Origin: Anthopleura xanthogrammica | Taxonomy: Eukaryota; Cnidaria; Anthozoa; Actiniaria; Actiniidae | DNA length: 64,000 nucleotides | Assembly: GCA_964019055.1 (NCBI GenBank) | Contig: OZ025213.1 | Span: 682,001-746,000 of the forward strand | Direction of reading: 5' to 3' | Shown here: positions 46,901 through 56,348 of the stretch, piece by piece | Layout of the letters: the number at the start of each line of letters is the position of its first letter | How positions within the stretch are numbered: position 1 is the first letter of the stretch | Made by a program: the position numbers and the translations under genes | The notes under the pieces: generated by a model | What the model was told of the DNA's origin: nothing | Database searches by the model: none | The model's input: only the letters and a program-made list of their open reading frames with translations

Positions 46901-47271
46901 TTTCCGGTTATTTTTAGGCGGATCTACAAGCTCGTATAGCAGAAGAACAGAGCCGGACTGAAGGTGCGCAAGGAGTCCTGAGACACATTGAAGCTGAACC
47001 AGGTGAGGACTTAGTACATTGATAACAAATTATACAGAACTGTTCCTTTGGAATCGAGTTTTTGATTGATTGATTTTACTAATGTTTATTTGCGCTACTT
47101 TTCAGAACTAGCTGGTGATGGAAATGCGCTGCCTGAACCAGGTAAAAACCAATACTAATTTGCTCTGAAGAAATGTTGTGCTTGTGGATTCTCATGAATT
47201 AACCTTGGTATTTATTACCAACAGAGCCAGCTGCAAATCTAGTAAATGATGCTCAAGAAGGCGAGAAGTAA
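28923..47271 (+). CDS. PCM1: PCM1, pericentriolar material 1 / centriolar satellite scaffold
   Basis: 50 coding exons, all in phase, 2327 residues (human about 2024): 28923-29114, 29367-29627, 29837-30031, 30379-30420, 30537-30602, 30759-30854, 30932-31003, 31341-31430, 31511-31594, 31672-31782, 32027-32101, 32589-32654, 32781-32849, 32945-33086, 33239-33383, 33465-33525, 33863-34089, 34375-34435, 34716-34888, 34965-35028, 35605-35848, 36064-36242, 36330-36549, 36839-37146, 37441-37612, 37799-37881, 37967-38195, 38694-39674, 40012-40237, 40514-40534, 40616-40724, 41082-41225, 41299-41370, 41688-41855, 42006-42191, 43292-43345, 43430-43537, 43667-43740, 43944-44036, 44128-44164, 44413-44504, 44981-45215, 45337-45383, 45821-45851, 45923-45966, 46254-46548, 46756-46827, 46918-47002, 47106-47141, 47225-47271. 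PCM1 scaffolds centriolar satellites that deliver proteins to centrosomes and cilia. The first half is coiled-coil (LARLIKHLKKQERAY, KKKLKQLQELV). Hallmarks are VWSELRRQRELHEE, TWGGSTQ, SEFSLFEALRDSIYSEVATL (about residue 1655) and FFHKQLASILHDSLSKFEG (about 1940). A LIR-type FEVI lies at residues 2256-2259. Asp/Glu and polyalanine tracts are extra. Confidence 0.96.
31051..31162. mobile_element. MITE-like inverted-repeat element
   Basis: Ends cagggcttgaaataatgg and caatcatttcaagccctg are inverted repeats, 112 bases apart end to end, in PCM1 intron 7. No coding content. Confidence 0.75.
32194..32518. mobile_element. MITE-like inverted-repeat element (B-related ends)
   Basis: Arms of about 45 bases: ggctcagttcagacttcaaa / cttttgccgcatcaaatcta on the left and the reverse complement on the right ending ccaaactggg. 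325 bases in PCM1 intron 11. Confidence 0.78.
34119..34298. mobile_element. MITE-like inverted-repeat element
   Basis: Arms of about 40 bases (gggctttcatttattggtgt followed by a G-rich run and gtcggca; reverse complement on the right ending ataaatgaaagccccc). PCM1 intron 17. Confidence 0.8.
35168..35524. mobile_element. MITE-like element with TTAA-flanked ends
   Basis: Perfect 20-base inverted ends, aaaggggcacttggatgaaa and its reverse complement, about 355 bases apart in PCM1 intron 20. Both ends abut TTAA, the target site of piggyBac-type transposases. No ORF, so at most a non-autonomous element. A short related end (ttttaaaggggcag) occurs near 37909. Confidence 0.78.
35667..35703 (+). repeat. 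GAT repeat coding for poly-Asp in PCM1
   Basis: Coding gat/gac triplets give an Asp run in PCM1 exon 21, followed by Glu/Ser-rich sequence. The frame is preserved, so it is part of the protein. Confidence 0.85.
36616..36716. mobile_element. MITE-like inverted-repeat element
   Basis: Imperfect inverted arms of about 42 bases (ctagcctcctacacagag ... cacacaatg and cattgtgtgac ... ctgtgtatgagactag) almost fill this 101-base stretch of PCM1 intron 23. Confidence 0.75.
38205..38670 (+). repeat. GAT/GGT-rich imperfect tandem repeat in PCM1 intron 27
   Basis: About 460 bases of gat, ggt and gct triplets with recurring blocks (ggtgatggtggtcctaatgc seen several times). Long Asp/Gly and Ser/Pro frames on both strands arise from it. 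The exon 27 frame meets TAG right after its donor site, so the repeat is not read in the PCM1 frame. Confidence 0.9.
42260..43160 (+). repeat. minisatellite of about 70-83 bp units in PCM1 intron 35
   Basis: Eleven copies of a unit beginning tatgaagtctt and containing ggatatggtgtggtgtgttg, spaced 70-83 bases. It is rich in GT on the plus strand. A 305-codon open frame on the minus strand (Thr/His/Gln-rich, periodic) is a by-product. Confidence 0.95.
44604..44998 (+). repeat. tandem triplication carrying a splice acceptor, PCM1 intron 41/exon 42
   Basis: Three copies of a unit of 132-133 bases. Each contains tttaacacag, the region gagtaaaatgag, a polypyrimidine tract and ttcttttcag followed by tgcaactgaagagac. 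The acceptors lie at 44716, 44848 and 44981. Only the third leads into the open exon 42. The first two run into stop codons within about 37 bases. Confidence 0.93.
45425..45770 (+). repeat. GAT/GGT microsatellite, PCM1 intron 43
   Basis: Imperfect gat repeats in several related blocks of about 110 bases (gatgatacatgaaaatggtg occurs twice). His-rich minus-strand frames are artefacts. Confidence 0.92.
46433..46505 (+). repeat. GCA repeat coding for polyalanine in PCM1
   Basis: In-frame gca repeats with gta and aca interruptions encode an Ala-rich stretch (about 24 residues with Val and Thr) in PCM1 exon 46. Confidence 0.88.
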
Positions 47272-48927
47272 ATCCCATCCAGTCTTATGGCTGTATGTAG
47301 TGAATGATATGGCTTCTGGTACTCGTATTCTAACCCGTTATATTTATTGGACTTGGGACTTCCTCTGAAGATTTTATCAACCGATCCCAGGATAAACCTG
47401 AAGAAACCAAACGTTTATCCAGAAGACCGCCCCATAGTAGTGGTTACAAATCATTGATGATTTGTTTCAAATTCCTATCTAACTTTCGGACCGTTTTATA
47501 TAGTTATACTTTGGTGTACGTGTTATTAATCGATAAATCCAGTTATTAATTTATTAGGGTTTATCGATGGTCGTAGTGTGCTGTGATTTCCCCTGTTAGT
47601 TAGGTATCTTGTATCGTCTAGGTGACTTCTTTATACCTTTATAAACATTGAAAAGCTTGTCTGTCTAGTTACACATGGGCGCCTTGTATAACTGGATGGA
47701 AGACATTAGGTCAAGTAATTTAATAGTAATATATTTGCCTCTTGATGGCAGCAGCTTGTTTAGTTATCGATAGCTCTATACGTGCGCTGATGACATGTAA
47801 CAGACATAGAGGAGTGAGGATGCTTTCGAGATGCGCATGATTTTGCAACGCGCTCCATTTTCGCTTTGGCAACGTATTTGCGCATGTATTTTAATTATCC
47901 TCACAGTGGTATTTTCAGAGCCTTATTACTAGATGTCTTAACGAGAAATAATCACTCATTTGTAGTGAATACTAATTACACTATAACCATCTGCATGGAG
48001 TCCTGGTAGGTTCGTCTCGTTTTTATAATTATAAGTCTTCAAAGTATATTTGGACTTTTTGAGTGGGAAACACGTTACTGCGACTCTTCAAGGGCTTCCA
48101 TAATCAACTCGTTTGATTGGACAGTTTGCGCTGCTTTAGATCTTCCACTAAGAGATTTGCGCTATTGGAAGCATTAGAGATGGTTATTGAAATTCACTTT
48201 TATTCCCGTTCAAACGTGGTAACTTAGTCAAGCTAATACATGAACGGATGCCTTGAATATTTTTGAACAAATCATTTAAGCATATTGTTAGAAGTTCCAC
48301 GTTTGAATCGGGCCTTTGATCCATATATTGGTCAGTCTAGTTTGTGAGATTCTTGCACTGTTGTATCAAAGAGTGAAACTATTTATTAAACCCGAATTAC
48401 GTGTAAAAAATGGTAAATAAAGGTTGATAGTTTTACCTAAATGTTACTCGTCATAACTGATAAAGATACTGCAAATGTATCCATATATTCACTTTAAGAC
48501 AACAATCTCCGCCATTCAGAAGAGGGCAGCGGTTCGGGAGAATTTTTTTTTGCGTTATCATCTTGTTAGTGCAGTTCGTGTCAACCAAGTGAATGCTTAT
48601 GTTGGAAAATGTATCAAGATATTTTCATTTTGATGTTGTTACAGTTGACTTTAAAGTCGTTAATCAAATGCAAAACATCCTCAAAAATGCTTATGACCAT
48701 ATAGTAGTAAGCCATTGCGTCAGAAATGCAGGAAAAATGTGGTAACTTTTTACGACACGATTGTTAAAGATGTGGCAAGACCAGTTATGTAACCAAACGT
48801 TTTCTATTCGACCTCATGTAGTCTATCTGCGCGCGCGCCCTTCACAGTCGATGACGACAACAATAGCCCGACTCGTCCTCGTAGCAGAGTTTCCAAAGCC
48901 GAGACGAGATTTCCGTTTCTTTTCACC
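47272..48927. other. intergenic PCM1 3' side and TEX14-like 5' side
   Basis: Non-coding DNA with the PCM1 3' untranslated region and the promoter of the TEX14-like gene, plus one short MITE-like element at 48203-48314. No other feature seen. Confidence 0.5.
48203..48314. mobile_element. short MITE-like element, family B
   Basis: Ends cccgttcaaacgtgg and ccacgtttgaatcgggcc are inverted repeats, 112 bases apart, resembling the ends of the 8421-8543 element. Confidence 0.6.
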
Positions 48928-51605
48928 ATGAGGCGCTCCTCACTTGATCAGTGGTTTTACAGCGCAAAGAAAGGCGACACGGGAAAACTGGTAGAACTGA
49001 TTAACAATAAAGCGGCTTGGAATATAGATGTACGAGATGAGAAGGCTCGAACTGCTTTGTTCTTGGCTGTGGAGTCGGGGAACCTGACTTGCGCGGAAAA
49101 TTTGCTGCAAAGTGGAGCTGATCCAAACAGGTAGATTATTTTGTTATCTATAGAGGGTACCTCATTCAGACCCATATTAACCACGGCTAGCATCTTGAGC
49201 TTCATCTAGCACTAATAGTATGAATTAATTAAGTTGGTTGGAACAATGCACAAATTCTGCGCTTACCTAAAGCAGTCAGTACTCCAGCTTTTGAAGGATT
49301 TCTGTAGCTTATTTGTCTTTGACGTAAGACGGCCTAGGAGCCAAGTTTGGTAACCGAATCTTATAGTTCTTTTCGGCCTTCCTGTTGATACGCATTTGCT
49401 TTGATAATATTTTTCTCTTCTACAGGCGCTCTCAGTTTGGAACAACAGCTCACATGGCCATAGAAACAAAAAATATTGAAATGCTGGGGTTGCTCCTCAG
49501 CTACGGCGCACATACATACACTAAAAACGACAATCATTTGACGGTGTTAGAGTGTGCAAACCAAGTATTTGGAGAGCAAAATGTTCAATATATGCTTGAA
49601 AGTATAGGTAGGTAGTATTGACAATATGCGCATTGGATGCATGGGAAAGGGGCGTAGCATTTCACCATATATGTAAATCAATTTGTAAATTTGATTGTAT
49701 TGTAGATAAAAAGAAAGATGATTTAGGAACCAAACGTCGAGTTTCGTCGTTCAAAGGCCAGAGCGGCAAGGGTAAGTTTGGCCTAGAGAAAAAATTATCA
49801 CCTAGTTAAAAGGCAACAATAACTGGCCAAAAAGCAACTTGTGTACGGGTGTACGATTCATGTTAATTGTTTTTACTTGCAGTGTTAATCACCACGCCTT
49901 TGCCTGAGGTCCAACAAAAAAATATCACACATTGTTTCAATGATGTTTATGCCGAGGGACCATACAGTCTGTATACCAAAGGAATGGTAGACAATGATTG
50001 CGTAATAATCAAGAAATACAAAAAAACTGCAGATAAGGAGTTGGTAAAGAAGCTTTTTTCTAATGAGGTGATGATTCTAAGGTAAAAATTGCAAACTCTT
50101 ACTTGCGCGCCGTGTGGTTTTAATTGGAACCTCGACTTTACTGAGGGAACTGATTCTAACTTTTATTTTATTTCATTTTTTTCAAATATCTATATATTCA
50201 TTTAGTGATCTTCGTCATCCCAACATTCTACTGCTCATGTCTGCTTGTTACGGGCCTTCCACCGCTGACCTCTGCATGGTTCTTGAGCCCGTCGAACAGC
50301 AAATCTTCCTCCACAAGATGATTCATGTAGACCATGAACAAATTGATGATGATTTTTCCTTACGGATTGCACGGGATGTGATCTGTGGCTTACTCTTTCT
50401 ACACAATAGAGGATTCATCCATTGCTTCCTTGGTTCACATAGTGTAGTCATCAATAGGCAGACCAAACAAGCGAAGGTAGGGAATCACACAGGTAGCCCA
50501 ACTATATGTAATTTTTGACGTTTAGTGGTTCGCACTTGTCCTAAGCCGCTAAGTTAAGTATTATCTAACTGTTCTATACTGTTAGATATGCAATTTGGAG
50601 TACGCTACAGCGGTTCACTTGGGTACTTCCTCGGACAAGCCCATCAGCCACCTCGAGCCTCTCTACGAATGGATGGCTCCAGAACAACTAGAGGGGATGG
50701 CCGCTGACCAGCATGGTGACGTCTATAGCTTTGGAATCCTGGTATGGGAGATGATTACTGGAAAAAGACCTTTCGATGGTATTTATAATTTCAAGAGCTT
50801 AATGGGGAAGGAAGATCCTCGTGTAAGAAGTATACCTAGAAAGTGGATTGGGTTTATGAATGAGCTGGTTAGAGATTGTTTACTTCCGCCGCAAGTACGA
50901 CCTACTTCTGCACAGGTATTAATTCGCAACGCAACGCAGCGCAGTGCAACGCAGGGCTGCAAAGCCAAGAATCAGCGTTTCCCTTGCGCGAAAACTCGCG
51001 ATTGAGTTTCCATTTTGCTTCCCTTCTTAGTGAAAGCCATATAGCTTTTAAGTCATCGATCAATATACTCCCTTTTCAATTTTATTTCAATTGGAATTTT
51101 CTTGGGAATAAACTTCCTTGTTCAAGTTTCATCTATAAGCTAAGTATCTCCTCATGCTGGCATTGTGTGAGACAAAGAAGAGGATCCTGGACTCGTCTTT
51201 TGCACTGGGATCGACTTATCCATCACTAGGATTGGGATTTTGCAAAATCCCTTTCTAACTCGGACTGAGATTTTGCATGACTGGCACTGGGGTTTTGCAA
51301 AATATTGAGCTGGGAAATGGGATTAGGACCCCCCTCCCCCCAATCAGGACCCTCAAGGGAGTGATACTAAGGGAAATGGCATGTAGTCTACAATGGGAAA
51401 ACAACTGGCCCTAAATAACAGTCTTAGAGTCTAGATCTATACTTTATGGATTGTTTTGTAGGTATTTGAATGGCTCGATGGTGTGGTTAATAATCGTCTT
51501 GTCCACTATCGACCAGCTCACCTGACTCTAGAGGAACTACCGCCCTTATTCCCTTTAACCAAGACCACGACCAAGACGGTCAAAAAAGAAAAGAAAAACA
51601 GATAA
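48928..51605 (+). CDS. TEX14-like ankyrin-repeat pseudokinase
   Basis: Exons: 48928-49130, 49426-49607, 49706-49771, 49883-50081, 50206-50476, 50586-50915, 51462-51605; in phase, 464 residues. Exons 1-2 encode ankyrin repeats (TALFLAVESGNLTCAENLL, then a second unit). Exons 4-6 encode a protein-kinase fold whose catalytic residues are lost: HRD is HCF (GFIHCFLGSHSV), DFG is replaced within ICNLEYA, while the VAIK-type lysine (VIIKKY) and the APE motif (YEWMAPEQL) remain. The NLEY string, FIH motif, LRHP..LL.LM and ankyrin-plus-pseudokinase order match TEX14, an inactive kinase of germ-cell intercellular bridges and kinetochores. It lacks the long C-terminal part of vertebrate TEX14 and ends in a Lys-rich tail. 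It converges with KIF9, with 256 bases between stop codons. Confidence 0.85.
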
Positions 51606-51861
51606 TTGTGTGGTATAAGTAATCTGTATTATGCATTACAATTCTAAATACATAAAGACATTTTACATTTTACATTTTTGACTGGTAATATAATGAACCA
51701 AAAAAATCTGGTGCAACCATATATTCATTTCTTGCTCACGAAACTCAAGTAAAAGAATTTTTACAATTTGGAAACAAGATCCATGTGCTTTAAAGTGTTA
51801 TAAAAATATCTTTCGTGACCAAAAAATACAATCAAGTCTATTTATATCTATTATATTTCTA

Positions 51862-54800
51862 TTATTTGACTGTGAGAGTTGAAGGTGGTTTATTTCTGAT
51901 AGTAGCAACAACAGCACCAGGTTTGTTTCTTCTCGGTCCACTAGACGTCAGGTGCATCCGTCGCTCTGTTTGCATCTTGGCATTATAATAAGGAACTGAG
52001 TCTGGGTGCTCCATAAGAAGTTCCAACTGCAGTCGATCAAACTTTTCTTGTTCATCCTCTGGCACGTATCCTTCCCGTGAGACTTTGCGCCCTCCTGGAA
52101 CCGAGCTGGTAATCTGCTCATCTGGGCCTAGGAACGATTCTGCATACCAGCTGTCAAACTCAGAGAGTAACCGCTGACGACATTGATTGACAAGCTTCTC
52201 ACAGTACGTCACCTCGGATTTAATGTTCTGTAACTCGTCATAGTTCTCTCTGTATTTAGCTTTTAGTTCTTTTATTTTCTTGACATGTTGGAATTCGTCT
52301 TCATCGATCACCACTTGACCGTTTTCTGTGGTGAAGTCACCATCTTTCATTTTCTCTTCTGTTTTCTTTTCCAATATCACCACTTCCTGGTCAATCTCAT
52401 TTTTCAGGTTGTTTATGGTGCTGGAAAGGTCTTTGGCTGTTTGTCTCTTGGCCTTCAGGATTGCTGAAAGACATAAATGAATTTATAAACAGTCAAATGG
52501 ATGATTTATCAAAAACCACGCTGCCATGAAAGAAGAGCGCTTCTTTCAAACAGAGTACCTCTTCCTTAGCCGGAAGTAGCTTAGCTTGCCAGGTTGCACA
52601 ATTATAACACACAAGCAGATTTCTTTTTCTCTTTCGATTCTTCTTTTACTGTGACATTAAATTTTGAATATTTACCTTTGTTTTCATTCAAGATCCGATT
52701 GATCTCGCTGCCTCTTTCCTTCTTGAAGTCTTCAAAAGCAGTACTCTTGGGGGGCGGTGTGAGAGAAGCTTCGGATGGAATAGGAGAACTTGATTTCTCT
52801 TGCACATCTGATCTTCCACCACCAGCTTGTGACTTCTGACCAGCGCTCTCTCTTTCTCTGCTTTTACGACTTTTAGTTCGCTTCCCGCCAACAAGTGCTG
52901 TGACATTTGGTTTGACGTTACTACCAGCGATGCCAACACCGAACCCTCTTGGGTCAACATCACCTACGAGACCTGATTCTCCTTCATATGTCGTTCCAAG
53001 CTTTGCAGTACCCGCTGAAATATAAAGGAACAATTCAAAATTACAGTTAAAGTCTGCGCAACTTCTACTGGTGCTTTCTGAGCTTTGCTTTTTTTTATCT
53101 AAGAAACTTCCAACAGCTAAACTTGCAAATGGGCCGTACCTGAAGTAACTCCAGCTCTTTCTTGTAACACATACTTCTGTTTTAGCTTCTCTTCTATATC
53201 AACTTCAAGAGAATTCACGATTGCTTTAAACTGCGCAAACGTCTCTTTAATCTGACGCACGTTCACTAGTTCAATATCATTCAGTTCACCAGCGAGGTAA
53301 CTTTTCACTTGGTCTCGCATTTCAAGGATCTGTGACTCAGAGAGAGGCTCGTAGGATATCTGGCTGCGGTTTGTTAGGGTATCGTGCATTGCAAGCTCTT
53401 TTCTAAGGATCTTGATTTCTCGTTCGTATTCTTTACAGAGCTTGATTGAGTCATGATACTCCATTACGGCTGGCTCGCAGGGAACGTTCATCATACGGCT
53501 ACCGAAACGGAAAGTGGAAAGCTAAAGGGAAAAAATATTTATTAAGTTTTAATGATCATCAACTATGAAATTAATACACACTACTGCGGTATGCCAGGGT
53601 TAAATTCTTATCCATGAAATACAAAGTTATAAGGATATAGTCAATAAAAAAGGCTTTCTTGTTTCACGATCTTAAATAAACGCGCACAAAATCCAAAAAA
53701 CTGGACCAAATTTTTGCACGACGTCACATTTCATATGACAAATTTGACGTCACTCTAATAGTGACGTCATCTTCAAAATGTGACGTCATTTATCTGACAA
53801 ATGTTTTCAATCCCTTCCAGTTATACATAATTCTAGCTCTTAGATGAATTCTTAATGAAATTGAATATTAATTAATTGATAGACATATATACTTACTGTT
53901 TCTTCAATTTGTTCAGCTTCACCCCACGTATTAGCAATCAGTAGCATATTAGATTTGCCTCCAAGAGAGTCCTTCAGCACATGCGTCAGCTTGCTTTGCC
54001 TGTATGGAACATGATCACGCTGCGGATCTCCTAGAGCAATAACTACTTGTTCCAGGAATGTCAGTGACTTGTTGATGTAGGTGGCTTCAACCTGGATGTT
54101 ACCTTGAGACTGTGTCTTGCCAAGCCTCTCCGAACCAGCCAAATCAACCAGGTTCAGTTTGGACATGGTGTATTTTGTATTGGACTCAATTCTTGAGTGT
54201 GATTCAATATAGACGGTGAAGATGCAGTGAGATCTTGATGAGTGCTTGTTCAATGAGTGTTGAGCAATAATTCTATTTGTTTCACCCTAGAAAAAATAGA
54301 AAAGGAAAATAAAGGAGTGAAATAAAAAAGAAACTGAAAAGAAAGAATGAAGTCCATAATAAAGAGTCATTCTTTGCAGCACAAGAAAAAAGAAACGGAA
54401 AAAAAAGAAAGAAAAAGGAAATGGGAGTACATAAATGTAATCAAGAATTCATTTGATGTATTGTCTGGCTCATTAGACATTCAGTAAACAAACTCAAAAC
54501 ATCAAACCACCTTAGATTATCTTTTTTATCAAAGATTAAAATAAAAGAGTTTAGCCTATCCACTACACAAACCTCAAATAGCAAATTCAAAGCCTCTTCC
54601 TCGTTGCTTGCAGTGTGAATGGACAGACCTTTCACCCTTGTGAAGCCGTTGTTGTCCTCAGTAACCGCCATTACCCCAGGCTCTAATGGCATCACACCAG
54701 GAAGGGTTGCCAGCAAATCATACATACATTCATTATAGATCTCCATATATGAGATCCTTACGGTTACTGCATTTTCAGGTCGTTCACTGATTTCTCTGAA

Positions 54801-55169
54801 GAGTTGTTGTATAGCACGAGGGATGATTCCACGATGTTCGAATCTCTCCGTGGATCCTGTCATCGTGAAGGTCTTGCCTGCCCCTGTTTGTCCGTAAGCC
54901 ATAATCGTACCATTACAGCCGTCTAGCGTACTCAACATGATATTCTTCGCACATTCTTCGTATACATCTTCTTGGCTTGCATTATGTAGGATTCTATCAA
55001 GAGAGAATCCCCAGTCAAGGACTTGATTGTTGATGTAGCCTCTTCTCTGGTCTTTCTTGCAGTGAATATTGACGGATTTCCCATCTGGTAAGAGGTCAAT
55101 CATGTCCTCTGCAAACTTAGCAGTAGGACGGACCCTTACAAAGACCTTAACTCGTCCGTTGTGGCTCAT
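51862..55169 (-). CDS. KIF9: KIF9-type kinesin motor protein
   Basis: Exons (minus): 55169-54573, 54286-53897, 53521-53140, 53014-52676, 52463-51862; in phase, 769 residues (human about 790). Exons 1-2 and the start of exon 3 are an N-terminal kinesin motor: P-loop GQTGAGKT at residues 93-100, switch I NKHSSRSH near 212-219 and switch II VDLAGSE near 246-252. KIF9 marks include RRGYINNQ..DW near the start and LRKELAMHDTLTNR after the neck. The C-terminal coiled coil includes AFEDFKKERGSEINRIL and QCRQRLLSEFDSWYAESF. KIF9 works on axonemal microtubules in cilia and sperm flagella. The start MSHNGRVKVF is chosen over an ATG 60 bases upstream because it fits the family length. Divergent to COMMD8 and convergent with the TEX14-like gene. 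Confidence 0.96.
53700..53800. repeat. TGACGTCA-rich intronic sequence
   Basis: In KIF9 intron 2, four gacgtca motifs occur within about 75 bases (gacgtcacatttcatatgac, gacgtcactctaatagtgac, gacgtcatc, gacgtcattt), partly as inverted copies. Possibly a degenerate element; CRE-like sites are also conceivable. Confidence 0.45.
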
Positions 55170-55343
55170 TTTGGACGATAAAAAGAGAACAAGAAAGATT
55201 TGATTTCTTGTTTTGTTGGACTCATTCACTGAAATACTATCCTGACTGTTGCTATGTAAGCACAGCTGTTGCTACGCAAGGCTACGCATATCATTATAAC
55301 ATCTACTGCTGATGAACTATTTGCGGGCTCATAGGAAAACAAA
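55170..55343. promoter_or_regulatory. KIF9/COMMD8 divergent promoter region
   Basis: Only 174 bases separate the KIF9 ATG (55169, minus) from the COMMD8 ATG (55344, plus). Both promoters and both 5' untranslated regions must overlap here, so a shared bidirectional promoter is likely. No TATA box is obvious. Confidence 0.65.
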
Positions 55344-56348
55344 ATGGCGGACGAAGTGACTTCGAAAACAGAAGGAGTTTCTCTGCTAGAAAAATGCCCT
55401 AAAGAACAAGCTGAGAAGGTTTGTAACACCTAATCCATGTAGCTAAATAAACAAACAAATCATTCTTTGGAGAGAATCCAATATATTTTTGGCTAGGGTG
55501 TGATTTTCTTATGATTATTGACAGTTTGTTCATCAAATTCTTGATGGGATTTGTGATGGCAAAGAACCAAGATACGTGGATTATGGAAAAATATGGACTA
55601 CTGAACAATGGCAATCTGTGCGACGAGGACTTCATGTCACGCTTAAGAATTTTATTTGCAAAGATTTGGGAAAAGATGAGGTATGCAAAGCAGAAGTTAC
55701 TAATATTCTAAATTTCCTTGTTTTGATTAAGCTTATCATGTCTTCTAAATCTATAATGATGTTATGTTTTAGATTTTTAAAGATCTAGACCAGTACTCGC
55801 TAAGTCCAGATATAAAGCAAGTCGTTTTTGGCTGTCTTTTGGCTCGCAAAGATGAAATAAGGGCAGCTCTTGTGAGCAATACTGCTGGAATAACAAATGC
55901 ATATCTCAAAGATTTTGACTGGAAGGTCAAGGTACACTAAAGTTTTGAGATTTTTTCTTTCCTGTTCTTTCTTTCCAATTTTTCTTTCCTTTTTTTCTTT
56001 TCTCAATCTTTTCTCTTTCTTCCTTTTCTTCCTTTTTGAGGAGTAAATTCCATTATTCTTTGTTTCCAGATGGTTCTTGCCAGTGATAAGATAGCTGGCA
56101 TTAGAAAGACTGTTGTAAGTGTGGACTTAGACATACAACAGGGAAACACTGTAAGACCTGTTACTGTGGAAATGACAAAGGAAGAATTAAATAATCTTAT
56201 AACATCCTTAGAAGCAGCTAATAAGGTATGGAATAGTTAATTCAACTTTTATCATATAATAAAATGTTTATTTTGTGTTTTTTTTTTCATTTTCAATAAA
56301 TGATTTATTTCTCTTTTCTTTCAGATGGTTGTTCAACTAAAGGCATAA
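55344..56348 (+). CDS. COMMD8: COMMD8, COMM domain protein
   Basis: Exons: 55344-55418, 55525-55680, 55773-55931, 56070-56225, 56325-56348; all phase 0, 189 residues (human 183). The N-terminal helical part contains HQILDGICDGKEPRYVDYG..W. The C-terminal COMM domain starts at YLKDFDWKVKMVLASDKI and ends ALEAANK-type (SLEAANKMVVQLKA). COMMD8 is a subunit of the ten-member COMMD ring that, with CCDC22 and CCDC93, forms the Commander complex for endosomal recycling. IDGIC and DFDW.VK..L.SDKI distinguish it from other COMMD paralogues. It starts within 174 bases of KIF9 on the other strand. Confidence 0.94.
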
